Position numbers and translations under genes: made by a program | Assembly: GCA_024695545.1 (NCBI GenBank) | Contig: JAILHZ010000179.1 | Span: 1 to 16,619, forward strand | DNA length: 16,619 bases | From: Clostridiales bacterium | GTDB taxonomy: Bacteria; Bacillota_A; Clostridia; Saccharofermentanales; Saccharofermentanaceae | Reading direction: 5' to 3' | The notes under the pieces: generated by a model | Databases searched by the model: none | Told to the model about the DNA's origin: nothing | Seen by the model: only the letters and a program-made list of their open reading frames with translations | Part shown: positions 6,882 through 14,750 of the stretch, piece by piece | Layout: the number at the start of each line of letters is the position of its first letter | How positions within the stretch are numbered: position 1 is the first letter of the stretch

Positions 6882-8054
6882 TTAGAGATCGAGTCTTCTA
6901 AAGAGCTCGGATACAGTATCGATATGCTCCTTATCCGTGGCCATGATGTTGTTGATCCGGTTCTTCAGTTCCTTTCTGCGGTTCTTTTTAAGCCAGCTCA
7001 GATCACGCTTGAGATAGTAGTATGCCGTTGTATGCTTCTTACCGGATTCATCCTGATAGAGTGTTTTGACTTCGTAGGCCGGCGGGAAGAGTCTTCGGAT
7101 GAGATACCCTGTTCCGCGCTGTTTTCTCTGCTTTACGGCGTTTTTGATCTTCGGGCTTCCGTAGACACCGCCGGAGAAGCAGAACTCTTCTAGCATCCGT
7201 GAAGTTTCCGTATGCTGCTCATTGCCAAACCATACCTCGGCCAGATAGCTGCATTGTTCATAGAAGGTCAGGATGCCGCACTCAGAGCACATGCTCCGGA
7301 CCGCATGCTCGTCAAATTCAGTCTTGTTTCTCAAAAGCCACAGATCGATGAAGGGGCGGATACCCAGGCCCTGTTTGACGAAATGGTTGCACATATGGGC
7401 AACGATGTAGAACACCTGGAACTCCGGCGAGAACGTATATAAGGATCCCTCTCCTGCCGGAGAAGCATAGTCCCACGCTTTTGACAGGATCGAATCCATC
7501 TTCTCGATGTTTTCAATGATCGTAAAGTGCAGTTCAAGATGCACGAACGGGCTGACCATCGAGATATCCCGGTAGGTCTTGAGTCTTACCTTGAAATCCG
7601 TATTTCCCTCGATCGCGGGAAGTGCTTTTTCCACATCCTCTTCATGGATCAGGATATCGATGTCGCTGCTGGTACGAAGGCACGGATCCGGATAGAGCGC
7701 ACTGATCGAGGCTCCTTTAAGAAGAACATACGGGATCTCCTCTTTGTCGAAAACTTTGCGGAGTTTTAAGACCGCCTCCCGGTTATGGACCGTATGGAAT
7801 GATTCCGTCGCACAGGCTCTCCGGATATTCCTCATTTCGTCGCTTGAGAGCTGGATCTTTCCGGCGACAAGGCCTCTCAGGATGATCGGGCGCAAGGCCT
7901 GCTGCTTCGCGACATGGAAGATCTTACGGCATTCCTCATCCGACAGAGAAAAAACATCATGCGGTATCCCGAGGCCCAGAGCCGTCAGGGTCAGGAGTTT
8001 CTCCCGGATATCGGGAGCGGTCAGAGTATCATGTTGTACTTCCTTTTTCTCCAT
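6882..8054 (-). CDS. Uncharacterised nucleotidyltransferase family protein (NTP_transf_5-like)
   Basis: The 390-residue product has the pattern of the uncharacterised nucleotidyltransferase family found in many polysaccharide clusters: LLKG at 111-114, YPDPxxR at 121-127, the metal-binding SSDIDIL at 129-135, HLELHF at 172-177, and a His-rich HMCNHF (220-225) followed by RPFIDLW (233-239). The two Asp of DID would coordinate metal in a nucleotidyltransferase fold. Substrate and biological role in this family are unknown, though its location suggests handling of a sugar or lipid-linked intermediate. It is the last gene of the operon, starting seven bases past the flippase stop. No strong hairpin follows its TAA, so some read-through toward the repeat-protein genes is possible. 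The family call is good; the function is open. Confidence 0.82.
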   Translation of the reverse strand: MEKKEVQHDTLTAPDIREKLLTLTALGLGIPHDVFSLSDEECRKIFHVAKQQALRPIILRGLVAGKIQLSSDEMRNIRRACATESFHTVHNREAVLKLRKVFDKEEIPYVLLKGASISALYPDPCLRTSSDIDILIHEEDVEKALPAIEGNTDFKVRLKTYRDISMVSPFVHLELHFTIIENIEKMDSILSKAWDYASPAGEGSLYTFSPEFQVFYIVAHMCNHFVKQGLGIRPFIDLWLLRNKTEFDEHAVRSMCSECGILTFYEQCSYLAEVWFGNEQHTETSRMLEEFCFSGGVYGSPKIKNAVKQRKQRGTGYLIRRLFPPAYEVKTLYQDESGKKHTTAYYYLKRDLSWLKKNRRKELKNRINNIMATDKEHIDTVSELFRRLDL

Positions 8055-8061
8055 AGCCGCA

Positions 8062-9348
8062 TCACTCTTTTATGTCATCCGTCTCATGTTTCCCGAACTT
8101 CGCCTTGATCTTCTTTATATCTTCCCTGTCGATGAACAGCATCTCCGTGACTTTGACGCCGGTCATCTTGATAAAGTACCGTATGAAAAGGAATGCCGCC
8201 AGGCCGTAGGAGATGACGCTCGCCATCGCCGCACCGTTGCCGCCGTAGAGCGGGATCAGGATCAGATTGGCCACGACGTTTGCGGCCACGCTGATGATCA
8301 GGAAAACGAGGTTCTCCTTCTGCTTGCCCTGTACAATGTTGTAGGCACCGATCATCTTATAGTAGATCATGAAGACAACACCGACGAGAATAATCACCGT
8401 GACCAGATAAGCGGCGGAATACTCGCTTCCGAAAAACAGATTGATAAACGGCTGCCCGAGGGCGACGATTCCGAGGACGACGAAGATACACGCGGTATTG
8501 CAGACGCGGATGACGAAGCTGACCTCGTGATGATCCTTCCCCTTGGCAAGCTTGGAGATCATGACCTCTTTCAGCGCATCCGGGATCAGCCAGACACGCT
8601 CGGCGAGCATGACGCCGACGGAATAAACGCCGACTTCTGCACTCGTGACGAACTGCTTGAGCATGATTATGTCGACACGGTAATTGAGAGACGACATCAG
8701 GAGAGCGATCATCGGGAAGATACCGAACTTGATGATGTCCCAGCTCTCCGACTTCGTAAGATGTACAGGCGCGAAAAAGTGCTTTCGGAGCCGGAACGAA
8801 TAGATGATCCCCAGGAAGAGATCTTTAAACAGCAGAAGGAAAATGCCCCAGCCGATCGATGACGGAACACAAAGCCAAAGGATCACGACCAGGATCACTT
8901 CGAAGAAATTAACGATGAGCTCGGTCATGTTCTTCTTGTTCGGCGTCTCGACCATGTTGATATACGAGACCACGCGGTTATATACGAGACACGGGGTCAG
9001 CATGAAGATCGCGACCAGCTTGATATCATAACGGAATAGCACTGACAGCCCGGATGCAATAACGAAGTAAAGAAGCGTCAGGAACACCGTCAGGCGGAGA
9101 AAAACCGGAGCGACATCCTTCCCTGTTTTCTTTTTAAAGTACGGGTATGCCTGATGGATTCCCAGTCCGAGAACGATGAACGCGACTTTCGTGATGCTGT
9201 CGATATAGGCCACATCGCCTTTCAGCGACGAGCCCAGATACCTCGACTGGCAGACCGTATACGCGAAGCCGAGAACTACGATCATGATCTTCGAGATGAC
9301 CGAGAACACATATGGATTTTTGATGGCACGGGCGATCTTGTTCTTCAT
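8062..9348 (-). CDS. Wzx-type polysaccharide flippase (MOP/MATE superfamily)
   Basis: A strongly hydrophobic protein of 428 residues from the preferred start (444 from the upstream ATG at 9396), with about 12-14 membrane segments along its length and short basic loops. This fits polysaccharide transport proteins that flip undecaprenyl-linked repeat units across the membrane. Features include an N-terminal amphipathic start before the first helix (VISKIMIVVLGF), the SRYLG turn typical of the family and a lysine-rich cytoplasmic tail. I prefer ATG at 9348 because GGAAAAG lies four bases before it and it leaves a 25-nt gap to the upstream stop. The ATG at 9396 overlaps the upstream gene by 23 bases and has no ribosome binding site. 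Its place among glycosyltransferases and a Wzy protein supports the role; the substrate polymer is unknown. Confidence 0.85.
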   Translation of the reverse strand: MKNKIARAIKNPYVFSVISKIMIVVLGFAYTVCQSRYLGSSLKGDVAYIDSITKVAFIVLGLGIHQAYPYFKKKTGKDVAPVFLRLTVFLTLLYFVIASGLSVLFRYDIKLVAIFMLTPCLVYNRVVSYINMVETPNKKNMTELIVNFFEVILVVILWLCVPSSIGWGIFLLLFKDLFLGIIYSFRLRKHFFAPVHLTKSESWDIIKFGIFPMIALLMSSLNYRVDIIMLKQFVTSAEVGVYSVGVMLAERVWLIPDALKEVMISKLAKGKDHHEVSFVIRVCNTACIFVVLGIVALGQPFINLFFGSEYSAAYLVTVIILVGVVFMIYYKMIGAYNIVQGKQKENLVFLIISVAANVVANLILIPLYGGNGAAMASVISYGLAAFLFIRYFIKMTGVKVTEMLFIDREDIKKIKAKFGKHETDDIKE

Positions 9349-9373
9349 GTTCTTTTCCGGTGTTCTTCCTTCA

Positions 9374-10516
9374 TCATTTCTTCGGTTCAATGCCAAATGC
9401 TATTTTCAGCGTCTGCGGGATCGCGGTTCCGACATCATATGAACCCAGCTGGTCAAGATAGGTTTCGATGCGTCTTTTTCCCTCTTCCTCGTCATAATTA
9501 AGGATGCTGTCTACCAGTTCCTCATTCGAACCGGACATGGCAAACGGCCACTCATGGTAATCCTGGAAAAACGGATGAACGCTCATATACTGTTCCAGAT
9601 CCGGTCCATAAAGGAAGCCGGGTCTTCTCATTAGTGAATAATCCCACTGGATCGTTGAATAATCGGAAATCATCACATCCGCGGCGTAAAGCAGCTCCTG
9701 CGTATCCGAATAATCGGAGGCGTTAATGCTTGCTTCGCCCATATTTTCCGGCAGCATATCGTGATGTGCCTTGAAAAGGAAAACGAAATCCTTATCAAAG
9801 CGTTTCCGGCAGGCATCGATCACCTTATCCACATCAAGAGGTGTGAATCCGTATCCCGAGATGCTGGTCACCGGTCCGTCTCTGTAAGTCGGCGCATACA
9901 GGATGATCCCCGTTTCATCTTTAATGTGATAATGCTCTTTGACACGACGGATGATCTCCGGATGATCTCCGAACAGGACATCATTTCTCGGCATGCCGGT
10001 GGGTATGAACTTCTTCTCATCCACCAGCATAGCTTCACTCTGATCTTCCGTGAACTTGCGGGAAGAAGAAAGATAATACGTCGTATTCTTTCCGGAGATC
10101 TTCCTGTTCTTCAGAGACTTCTTGGACTTAAAGATCTTAACTCCGGTATATTTGAAGGATCCGCCGCCATGCGCGGTACAGATCAGTTTCTGCTTTTTTC
10201 TGTAAGGGAGAAGTCCGCCCAGTCCGGTGCTGTTGACCACGATGTATTTGGAAGTCATCAGCAGATAGAAGTGCTTTAAGGATCTGTATTTCACGACATG
10301 AATGTTCTCCGGGATCTGCTTTCTGACCGAGGGATTCCGGAGAGCATAATAGACATCCATGTCATTATCCGCCAGCGCAATGGCAAGATACTTCGGATTG
10401 CAGTTAAAGAGCCTTCCGTTGAAGCTCGTGATCACCACTTTTTTATCCTTGATCGGGAACAGCCAGAAGGCCCTCAGCACGACCCGTAATATAGATTCCT
10501 TAATGTTGTTGTCCAT
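9374..10516 (-). CDS. CDP-glycerol glycerophosphotransferase family protein (TagB/TagF-like)
   Basis: The 380-residue product matches the family that transfers glycerol-phosphate (or ribitol-phosphate) from CDP-activated donors during teichoic-acid-type polymer synthesis. Visible landmarks are AHGGGSFK (115-122, in place of the usual WHG), TGMPRNDVLF (173-182), YAPTYRDG (207-214), FKAHHDM (248-254) and MISDYSTIQWDYSLMRRPG (282-300), the last being the most diagnostic. The paired catalytic-type histidines would be H116 and H251. Length fits a single-domain TagB-like primase or modifying enzyme rather than a long TagF polymerase. There is no leading membrane helix, so it is probably peripheral at the cytoplasmic face. 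It may add phosphoglycerol to the repeat unit; no CDP-glycerol synthase is visible. Polyprenyl-linked substrate and exact donor are inference. Confidence 0.85.
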   Translation of the reverse strand: MDNNIKESILRVVLRAFWLFPIKDKKVVITSFNGRLFNCNPKYLAIALADNDMDVYYALRNPSVRKQIPENIHVVKYRSLKHFYLLMTSKYIVVNSTGLGGLLPYRKKQKLICTAHGGGSFKYTGVKIFKSKKSLKNRKISGKNTTYYLSSSRKFTEDQSEAMLVDEKKFIPTGMPRNDVLFGDHPEIIRRVKEHYHIKDETGIILYAPTYRDGPVTSISGYGFTPLDVDKVIDACRKRFDKDFVFLFKAHHDMLPENMGEASINASDYSDTQELLYAADVMISDYSTIQWDYSLMRRPGFLYGPDLEQYMSVHPFFQDYHEWPFAMSGSNEELVDSILNYDEEEGKRRIETYLDQLGSYDVGTAIPQTLKIAFGIEPKK

Positions 10517-10557
10517 GATTATTCTTCTTTCTTTCAGAGTATCAGCCGGAGAGATTT

Positions 10558-11745
10558 TTATCCGGGGCTGCTATCGGGAGAGCGGGATCCCGCACGTTTT
10601 TTCAGACTGAAAGCCAGTCCGATAAACAGGAAATAGTAGTAGTTGGTAAACAGCGTACTTGAGAACATGAGCATGATGAAACTGCAGGAGAAAAAGATCT
10701 GCATAATATCTTTCGCTGCTCCTTCTTCGTAGGTCACGACTTTTCTTACAGGCCACAGCAATGCAATGATCAGACAGATTCCGAGAGGCACACCAAACGT
10801 CAGAACCAGATCCAGGAAGAAATTGTGCGGATAAGGGTGTTCCATTCTTTCCACAGCGCCGCGAAGTCCCCAGCCGGTTAATGATCTCTGCTTGATCAGA
10901 TTCGTAACTAATTCCCACAATTCCAGTCGGCCGGAGTCATGTGACAGGAACTCACCTCTCATCAGGAGCTGCAAGGATCTTCCTTTGAATCCCTGCGACT
11001 GCAGAAATAAGTATAGCGCATTGATAAGCTTATCCAGATACATGTAGATGAATGCGGCAAAAGCACCGAGAAGTCCCATATACAGGAAACGTCTTGACGT
11101 TTTTCCGTGAGTCAGGACTCTAAGAATAATAAAGGCCGCAATACCGAAGACCGCGCCGCGGGCACCGTGTGCCATCATCATGATCATCTCGGCAACGATC
11201 GCCGCAATATAGATCTTTTTCTTCCCTTTATACAGTTCGTTGATGTGCAGAAGGATGACCAGCAGCAGACAGTACGAAAAGTGATGGTCATAGTTCGATC
11301 CGGTCTGTCCGAAAAGGTTTACGGTCAGAAGGAAAAGTAATATCCACGATGTCTTGATCAGTTTCTGATAGAGGACATTCTTATCGTTTATGAAGGCAAT
11401 AAAGCAGGCCAGGGGCGCACAGACCACAAACATATCGATGACCCAGGCCGAAAGATCGGACAGGGCAACTCCGGCGAATATGCTGTAAAGATATGCGAGA
11501 AGGATCGCCAATTCCGCATAGATCAATGCCTTCCACTGCCACCTCTTCAGCCTGTTGCATGTCGAAAGCATAAAGAAAAAGATGATCGCCGCGATAACTG
11601 CTTTTACGATCGTCAGATTTCTTCCCGTAAACTGAAAGACGTCCTGGAATACGGAATTGATCGTATTCAGGATCAGGTATATGCAAATATACCGTGATGC
11701 CAATACATCGTAATCTCTTTTCAGATGTATCCGTAATGATCTCAT
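10558..11745 (-). CDS. O-antigen ligase/Wzy polymerase-like membrane protein
   Basis: A 395-residue integral membrane protein with around ten hydrophobic segments and one large extracytoplasmic loop (about residues 235-310) that ends in HPYPHNFFLDLVLTFGVP (303-320). That His/Asn-containing motif just before a late helix is the hallmark of the WaaL/Wzy (Wzy_C) superfamily, whose members polymerise or ligate undecaprenyl-linked glycans outside the membrane. The loop also holds SGRLELW, another common family element. With a flippase and glycosyltransferases beside it, a Wzy polymerase role is more likely than a ligase role. Its start follows the acyltransferase stop by seven bases, with an AAGG overlapping the stop codon as a modest ribosome binding site. 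A 41-nt gap separates it from the next gene. Confidence 0.85.
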   Translation of the reverse strand: MRSLRIHLKRDYDVLASRYICIYLILNTINSVFQDVFQFTGRNLTIVKAVIAAIIFFFMLSTCNRLKRWQWKALIYAELAILLAYLYSIFAGVALSDLSAWVIDMFVVCAPLACFIAFINDKNVLYQKLIKTSWILLFLLTVNLFGQTGSNYDHHFSYCLLLVILLHINELYKGKKKIYIAAIVAEMIMMMAHGARGAVFGIAAFIILRVLTHGKTSRRFLYMGLLGAFAAFIYMYLDKLINALYLFLQSQGFKGRSLQLLMRGEFLSHDSGRLELWELVTNLIKQRSLTGWGLRGAVERMEHPYPHNFFLDLVLTFGVPLGICLIIALLWPVRKVVTYEEGAAKDIMQIFFSCSFIMLMFSSTLFTNYYYFLFIGLAFSLKKRAGSRSPDSSPG

Positions 11746-11752
11746 TAATGCC

Positions 11753-12436
11753 TTACCTGTGCTTCCAATAAACGTCTCTTTTTACTGTCTTGGCGGGGAT
11801 GCCTGCGATTACCTGATTCTTTTCTTCAAAGGCTTTCGTAACCAGGCTTCTGGTGCCTACAATTACACCTTCAGCCAGATTTGCACCTTTCAGGACATCA
11901 ACATATGAAGCGATCCATACATGATCACCGATCAGGACTTCGCGGTTGGGATTGATCACGTTCCCGTCCCTGTCATAGAGCGGGTGCCCGTCATTGTCCC
12001 GGATGTTTACATTCCACCCCAGCAAAACATCTTTTCCGAACATTATACCCTTTTGCGAATAAATAAAGCAATTTACATTGCAGGAGAACTCGTCCCCCAG
12101 CGTGATGGTGCCGCCGCTTGCGCAGATCGAGGTTCCCGCACCGATCGAGGCGGATCCCTGGAAGACGAGAATCCCGTTTTCTACCGCCATCAGCGCCTGC
12201 CGGTTGATCGGAATGCCTCTTTTCGAAGTTTTCTGCGCGCCGATCTTGATCATGCCGGTCTTAACCGGAGCATCGATCCGCACGGTCTTTTTATTCAGGC
12301 CTTTAAAAGAGCACTTCCCCATTACGACAACCGGGAATTTTACCGCCTTCCCGAACGGGAGTGTCCGAAAGTTAATATAGGCAGTTTTCGGGAAATACCA
12401 CATCCCTCTGAACAATCTGCTTAGTGTTCTACCCAT
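11753..12436 (-). CDS. Left-handed beta-helix (hexapeptide) O-acyltransferase
   Basis: The 227-residue product shows the imperfect hexapeptide repeat pattern of left-handed beta-helix acyltransferases: GSASIGAGTSI (94-104), GGTITLGDEF (108-117), and, after the loop, REVLIGDHVWIASYVDVLKG (165-184) with a terminal VIAGIPAKTVKR (209-220). The insertion RDNDGHPLYD (146-155) carries the probable catalytic His151, as in WbbJ/maltose-acetyltransferase-type enzymes using acetyl-CoA. It probably O-acetylates a sugar of the repeat unit in the cytoplasm. The roughly 90-residue N-terminal extension before the helix is common in polysaccharide-cluster members. Acceptor sugar and acyl group cannot be read from the sequence. 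GAGGGG lies upstream of the ATG in the 16-nt gap. Confidence 0.87.
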   Translation of the reverse strand: MGRTLSRLFRGMWYFPKTAYINFRTLPFGKAVKFPVVVMGKCSFKGLNKKTVRIDAPVKTGMIKIGAQKTSKRGIPINRQALMAVENGILVFQGSASIGAGTSICASGGTITLGDEFSCNVNCFIYSQKGIMFGKDVLLGWNVNIRDNDGHPLYDRDGNVINPNREVLIGDHVWIASYVDVLKGANLAEGVIVGTRSLVTKAFEEKNQVIAGIPAKTVKRDVYWKHR

Positions 12437-12452
12437 GACAGTCTACCCCTCT

Positions 12453-14750
12453 CTACCGAAGTTTCTGATTACGCAGCTTCATGTTGCGCAGGGTCTCTTT
12501 GCAGAAACCCTTGAAATTCCATTCACCGTATTTTTTCGCTGCCGTCTTATAGTCCTTCTGCATCGCCGTGATACAGCTCAGTCTTCTTAAGGGCTTCTTC
12601 TGCGGATGCAGAAGTGAGTTCTGCGCAGTCTCTTCCTTGGCAAGGCTGACCACCTTCGCTCCCGAACATGCCCGATCGAAGATATCCTGACCTTTCTTCG
12701 AGTTGACGATCACCAGAGAGACCCCCAGCTTATCCACCAACTCTTTGTGATGCTTCTCGACGCCCCAGTAGTCGCCGATCGTAATATCGGAAGGACGGTC
12801 ATAGCTTGCGAATCCGCACCGGTAGCAGGAAAGCCGGTTGATCAGGCCATGTGAGAACATAACACCATAGGCCTTCAGCCAGGCGGGATTTCTGTACTTC
12901 TTTCCGGAGATGACCGCAGAAACACAGTACCCCTTCCAGCCCAGGCTCTTATCCCGCTGCTTGAGTTCGGTAAGTTCGCCCTTGCTCTTCAGATAATCCG
13001 TATAGATCCGGAACATCAGAGGGGACGGAATTCCATGGCAGATAATGTCGCAGGTGATCAGGTTCTCATAATCCCGCTTCAGGAAACCCCGCAGTCCGCT
13101 GATCTGGCACGGTGTTCCAACAAACAGGACCGGGATATTCTTGTTCAGTAATTCTTCGGTTTCTTTAAATCTGCCAAAAGCACTTCCCTGGACATAATAG
13201 GTCTTTCCCTGCTGTTCCACTGCTTCGGCATCGTATGCGATCGAGTGTTCCGCCGTCCAGTCCGATCTCATCTCCGAGGCGATCACCGCGCCGCCCTGCC
13301 GGATCACTTCATAAGCCAGCGATCTGAAAGCACCGCCGGACGAACTCTTCTTGCAGAGCTCCGAAGATCCCTTCACCGCATAGTATTTCTGGAACACGTT
13401 ATGCTCCAACGGATGATTATTCGGGCAGACCTCTCTGCACAGACCGCAGTGAATGCACTTTTCGTGATCGACCAACGGCCGCAGGAACCCTTCCTTATCC
13501 GCTTTCATGGAGATGGCATCCGCCGGACAGCGCATATAGCACGCTCCGCATCCGCTGCACTTATCATAGGCGCAGATCTCATATTCGTCTTTCTTCCCGG
13601 GTTCGATCACCGGCTCTTCCAGCGCATCTGCTTCCGCGGCGCCTTGGAAGACTGCCTGTTTCAGATACTCCAGTGAATACTCGCGATAGACCTTCAGCCT
13701 GCGCTCCACTTCATCGTAATCGATGTTCTTATTTACATCTTCCAGCGTCATATTCGGAGAGAAGATTCGATCTTCCAGACCGGTAATACTCAGCAGGTTA
13801 AGTAAACGCTCATCTCTTCCCTCATCTCCGGAAAGCACGGCGATAAACTTCTTATGGAACAGGATCGAAAACGCCAGGCAATGGAAGGACGTGGTCACCA
13901 CCAGTTCCGCATCGTTGATCTGCTGCAGGAACTCCTTCGGGCTCATCGCAAAGGTGACCTTCTGGCCTTTTTTCAGAAAATCCTTGGGGCTCACGGAAGA
14001 TGACAGGATATGCTTTTCGTTATCCTTCCAGCCCGTTACGAGCTCAATATCGCGCGGATTGAACGCGGCATTCATATAGTAAAACGAGTACTTCTTCGAG
14101 GTTTTCCGCTCACCGGTAAGACTCTTCCATTTATCCGAGTCCACAAGGAATACCGGATCCAGTACCAGATGCGCATCCCTGCCCAGCAGGTCTTTAATGA
14201 TCCGCACTCCCGCCTGTTCCCTTGTCGACAGACAGGTGATATGGCTCAGGTTCTCCTTATACCAGTTCTTCAGATCTTCCGGTATGGATTCCATGCCGAA
14301 GCTCGATGAGTAGGATATCTTCTTCGAATCGTCTTTGACAAAGCCGAGGAAGAACGCCTCATCCGTTCCGTTATGTTCATAATTCCAGACCTGATCACTG
14401 CCGACGATGAACTTGTCATAGGCACTCTCCAGCACCTGTGCTTCGGAACAGGAGCGATATGTCTTATCGGTTTTCCGAAGATATGACTTATAGAACTTGT
14501 CGAACTTTCTTCCCCTTGATCTTACAAACGGCACGCCGCATATATTCTTGACCGTACCCTTGAGATCTTTTGCTTTTAAAGACTTCGTGATTCGGGCAGA
14601 CATCTTGTATCCGTCTGCTCTTCGTTTATTGATATAGTCGATATACTCGCATTCCGCGCCAAATCCCAGGATCGCTTCCTGAAGTGCATAAGCCTGCAGG
14701 CATGCGCCATAGTTATATGCGTTATGGAAAGAGATCAGTCCTACCTTCAT
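12453..14750 (-). CDS. Polysaccharide pyruvyl transferase fused to F420-hydrogenase-beta-type Fe-S flavoprotein
   Basis: One 765-residue frame joins two families normally found as separate genes. Residues 1-345 are a polysaccharide pyruvyl transferase domain (NYGACLQAYALQ at 13-24, FIVGSDQVWN at 114-123, TTSFHCLAFS at 286-295), of the kind that adds ketal pyruvate from phosphoenolpyruvate to sugars. After a linker (about 350-390) come two 4Fe-4S ferredoxin motifs, CxxCxxCxxxCP at 398-409 and 432-443. Then comes the F420 hydrogenase/dehydrogenase beta-subunit fold: SSSGGAF near 469-475, VGTPCQISGLRGFL (544-557), CDIICHGIPSP (567-577) and SCYRCGFxSYDRPSDITIGDYWG (641-663). Members of this family reduce or oxidise varied substrates with FAD and Fe-S clusters and need not use F420. 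The start overlaps the upstream glycosyltransferase stop by ATGA, indicating translational coupling. The reaction of the second half is unknown; a redox step on a sugar intermediate is inference. Confidence 0.9.
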   Translation of the reverse strand: MKVGLISFHNAYNYGACLQAYALQEAILGFGAECEYIDYINKRRADGYKMSARITKSLKAKDLKGTVKNICGVPFVRSRGRKFDKFYKSYLRKTDKTYRSCSEAQVLESAYDKFIVGSDQVWNYEHNGTDEAFFLGFVKDDSKKISYSSSFGMESIPEDLKNWYKENLSHITCLSTREQAGVRIIKDLLGRDAHLVLDPVFLVDSDKWKSLTGERKTSKKYSFYYMNAAFNPRDIELVTGWKDNEKHILSSSVSPKDFLKKGQKVTFAMSPKEFLQQINDAELVVTTSFHCLAFSILFHKKFIAVLSGDEGRDERLLNLLSITGLEDRIFSPNMTLEDVNKNIDYDEVERRLKVYREYSLEYLKQAVFQGAAEADALEEPVIEPGKKDEYEICAYDKCSGCGACYMRCPADAISMKADKEGFLRPLVDHEKCIHCGLCREVCPNNHPLEHNVFQKYYAVKGSSELCKKSSSGGAFRSLAYEVIRQGGAVIASEMRSDWTAEHSIAYDAEAVEQQGKTYYVQGSAFGRFKETEELLNKNIPVLFVGTPCQISGLRGFLKRDYENLITCDIICHGIPSPLMFRIYTDYLKSKGELTELKQRDKSLGWKGYCVSAVISGKKYRNPAWLKAYGVMFSHGLINRLSCYRCGFASYDRPSDITIGDYWGVEKHHKELVDKLGVSLVIVNSKKGQDIFDRACSGAKVVSLAKEETAQNSLLHPQKKPLRRLSCITAMQKDYKTAAKKYGEWNFKGFCKETLRNMKLRNQKLR

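Noticed and set aside
7744..8862. A 372-codon open frame on the plus strand
   Set aside because: It lies antisense across the nucleotidyltransferase and flippase genes, both with clear family motifs and good operon spacing. Its product is a charged low-complexity-like sequence with no recognisable motif and no ribosome binding site.
9349..9396. The upstream ATG at 9396 as the flippase start
   Set aside because: It has no ribosome binding site, lies inside the upstream gene and adds a charged 16-residue stretch; the ATG at 9348 has GGAAAAG just before it. The longer form is not fully excluded.
9761..10279. A 172-codon open frame on the plus strand
   Set aside because: Complementary shadow of the CDP-glycerol-type transferase gene; no motif or upstream ribosome binding site.
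13500..14750. F420-type domain as a sign of a methanogen or actinobacterial origin
   Set aside because: The same family occurs in many bacteria that lack F420, especially in polysaccharide loci, and every other gene in the window fits a low-to-mid GC Gram-positive anaerobe.
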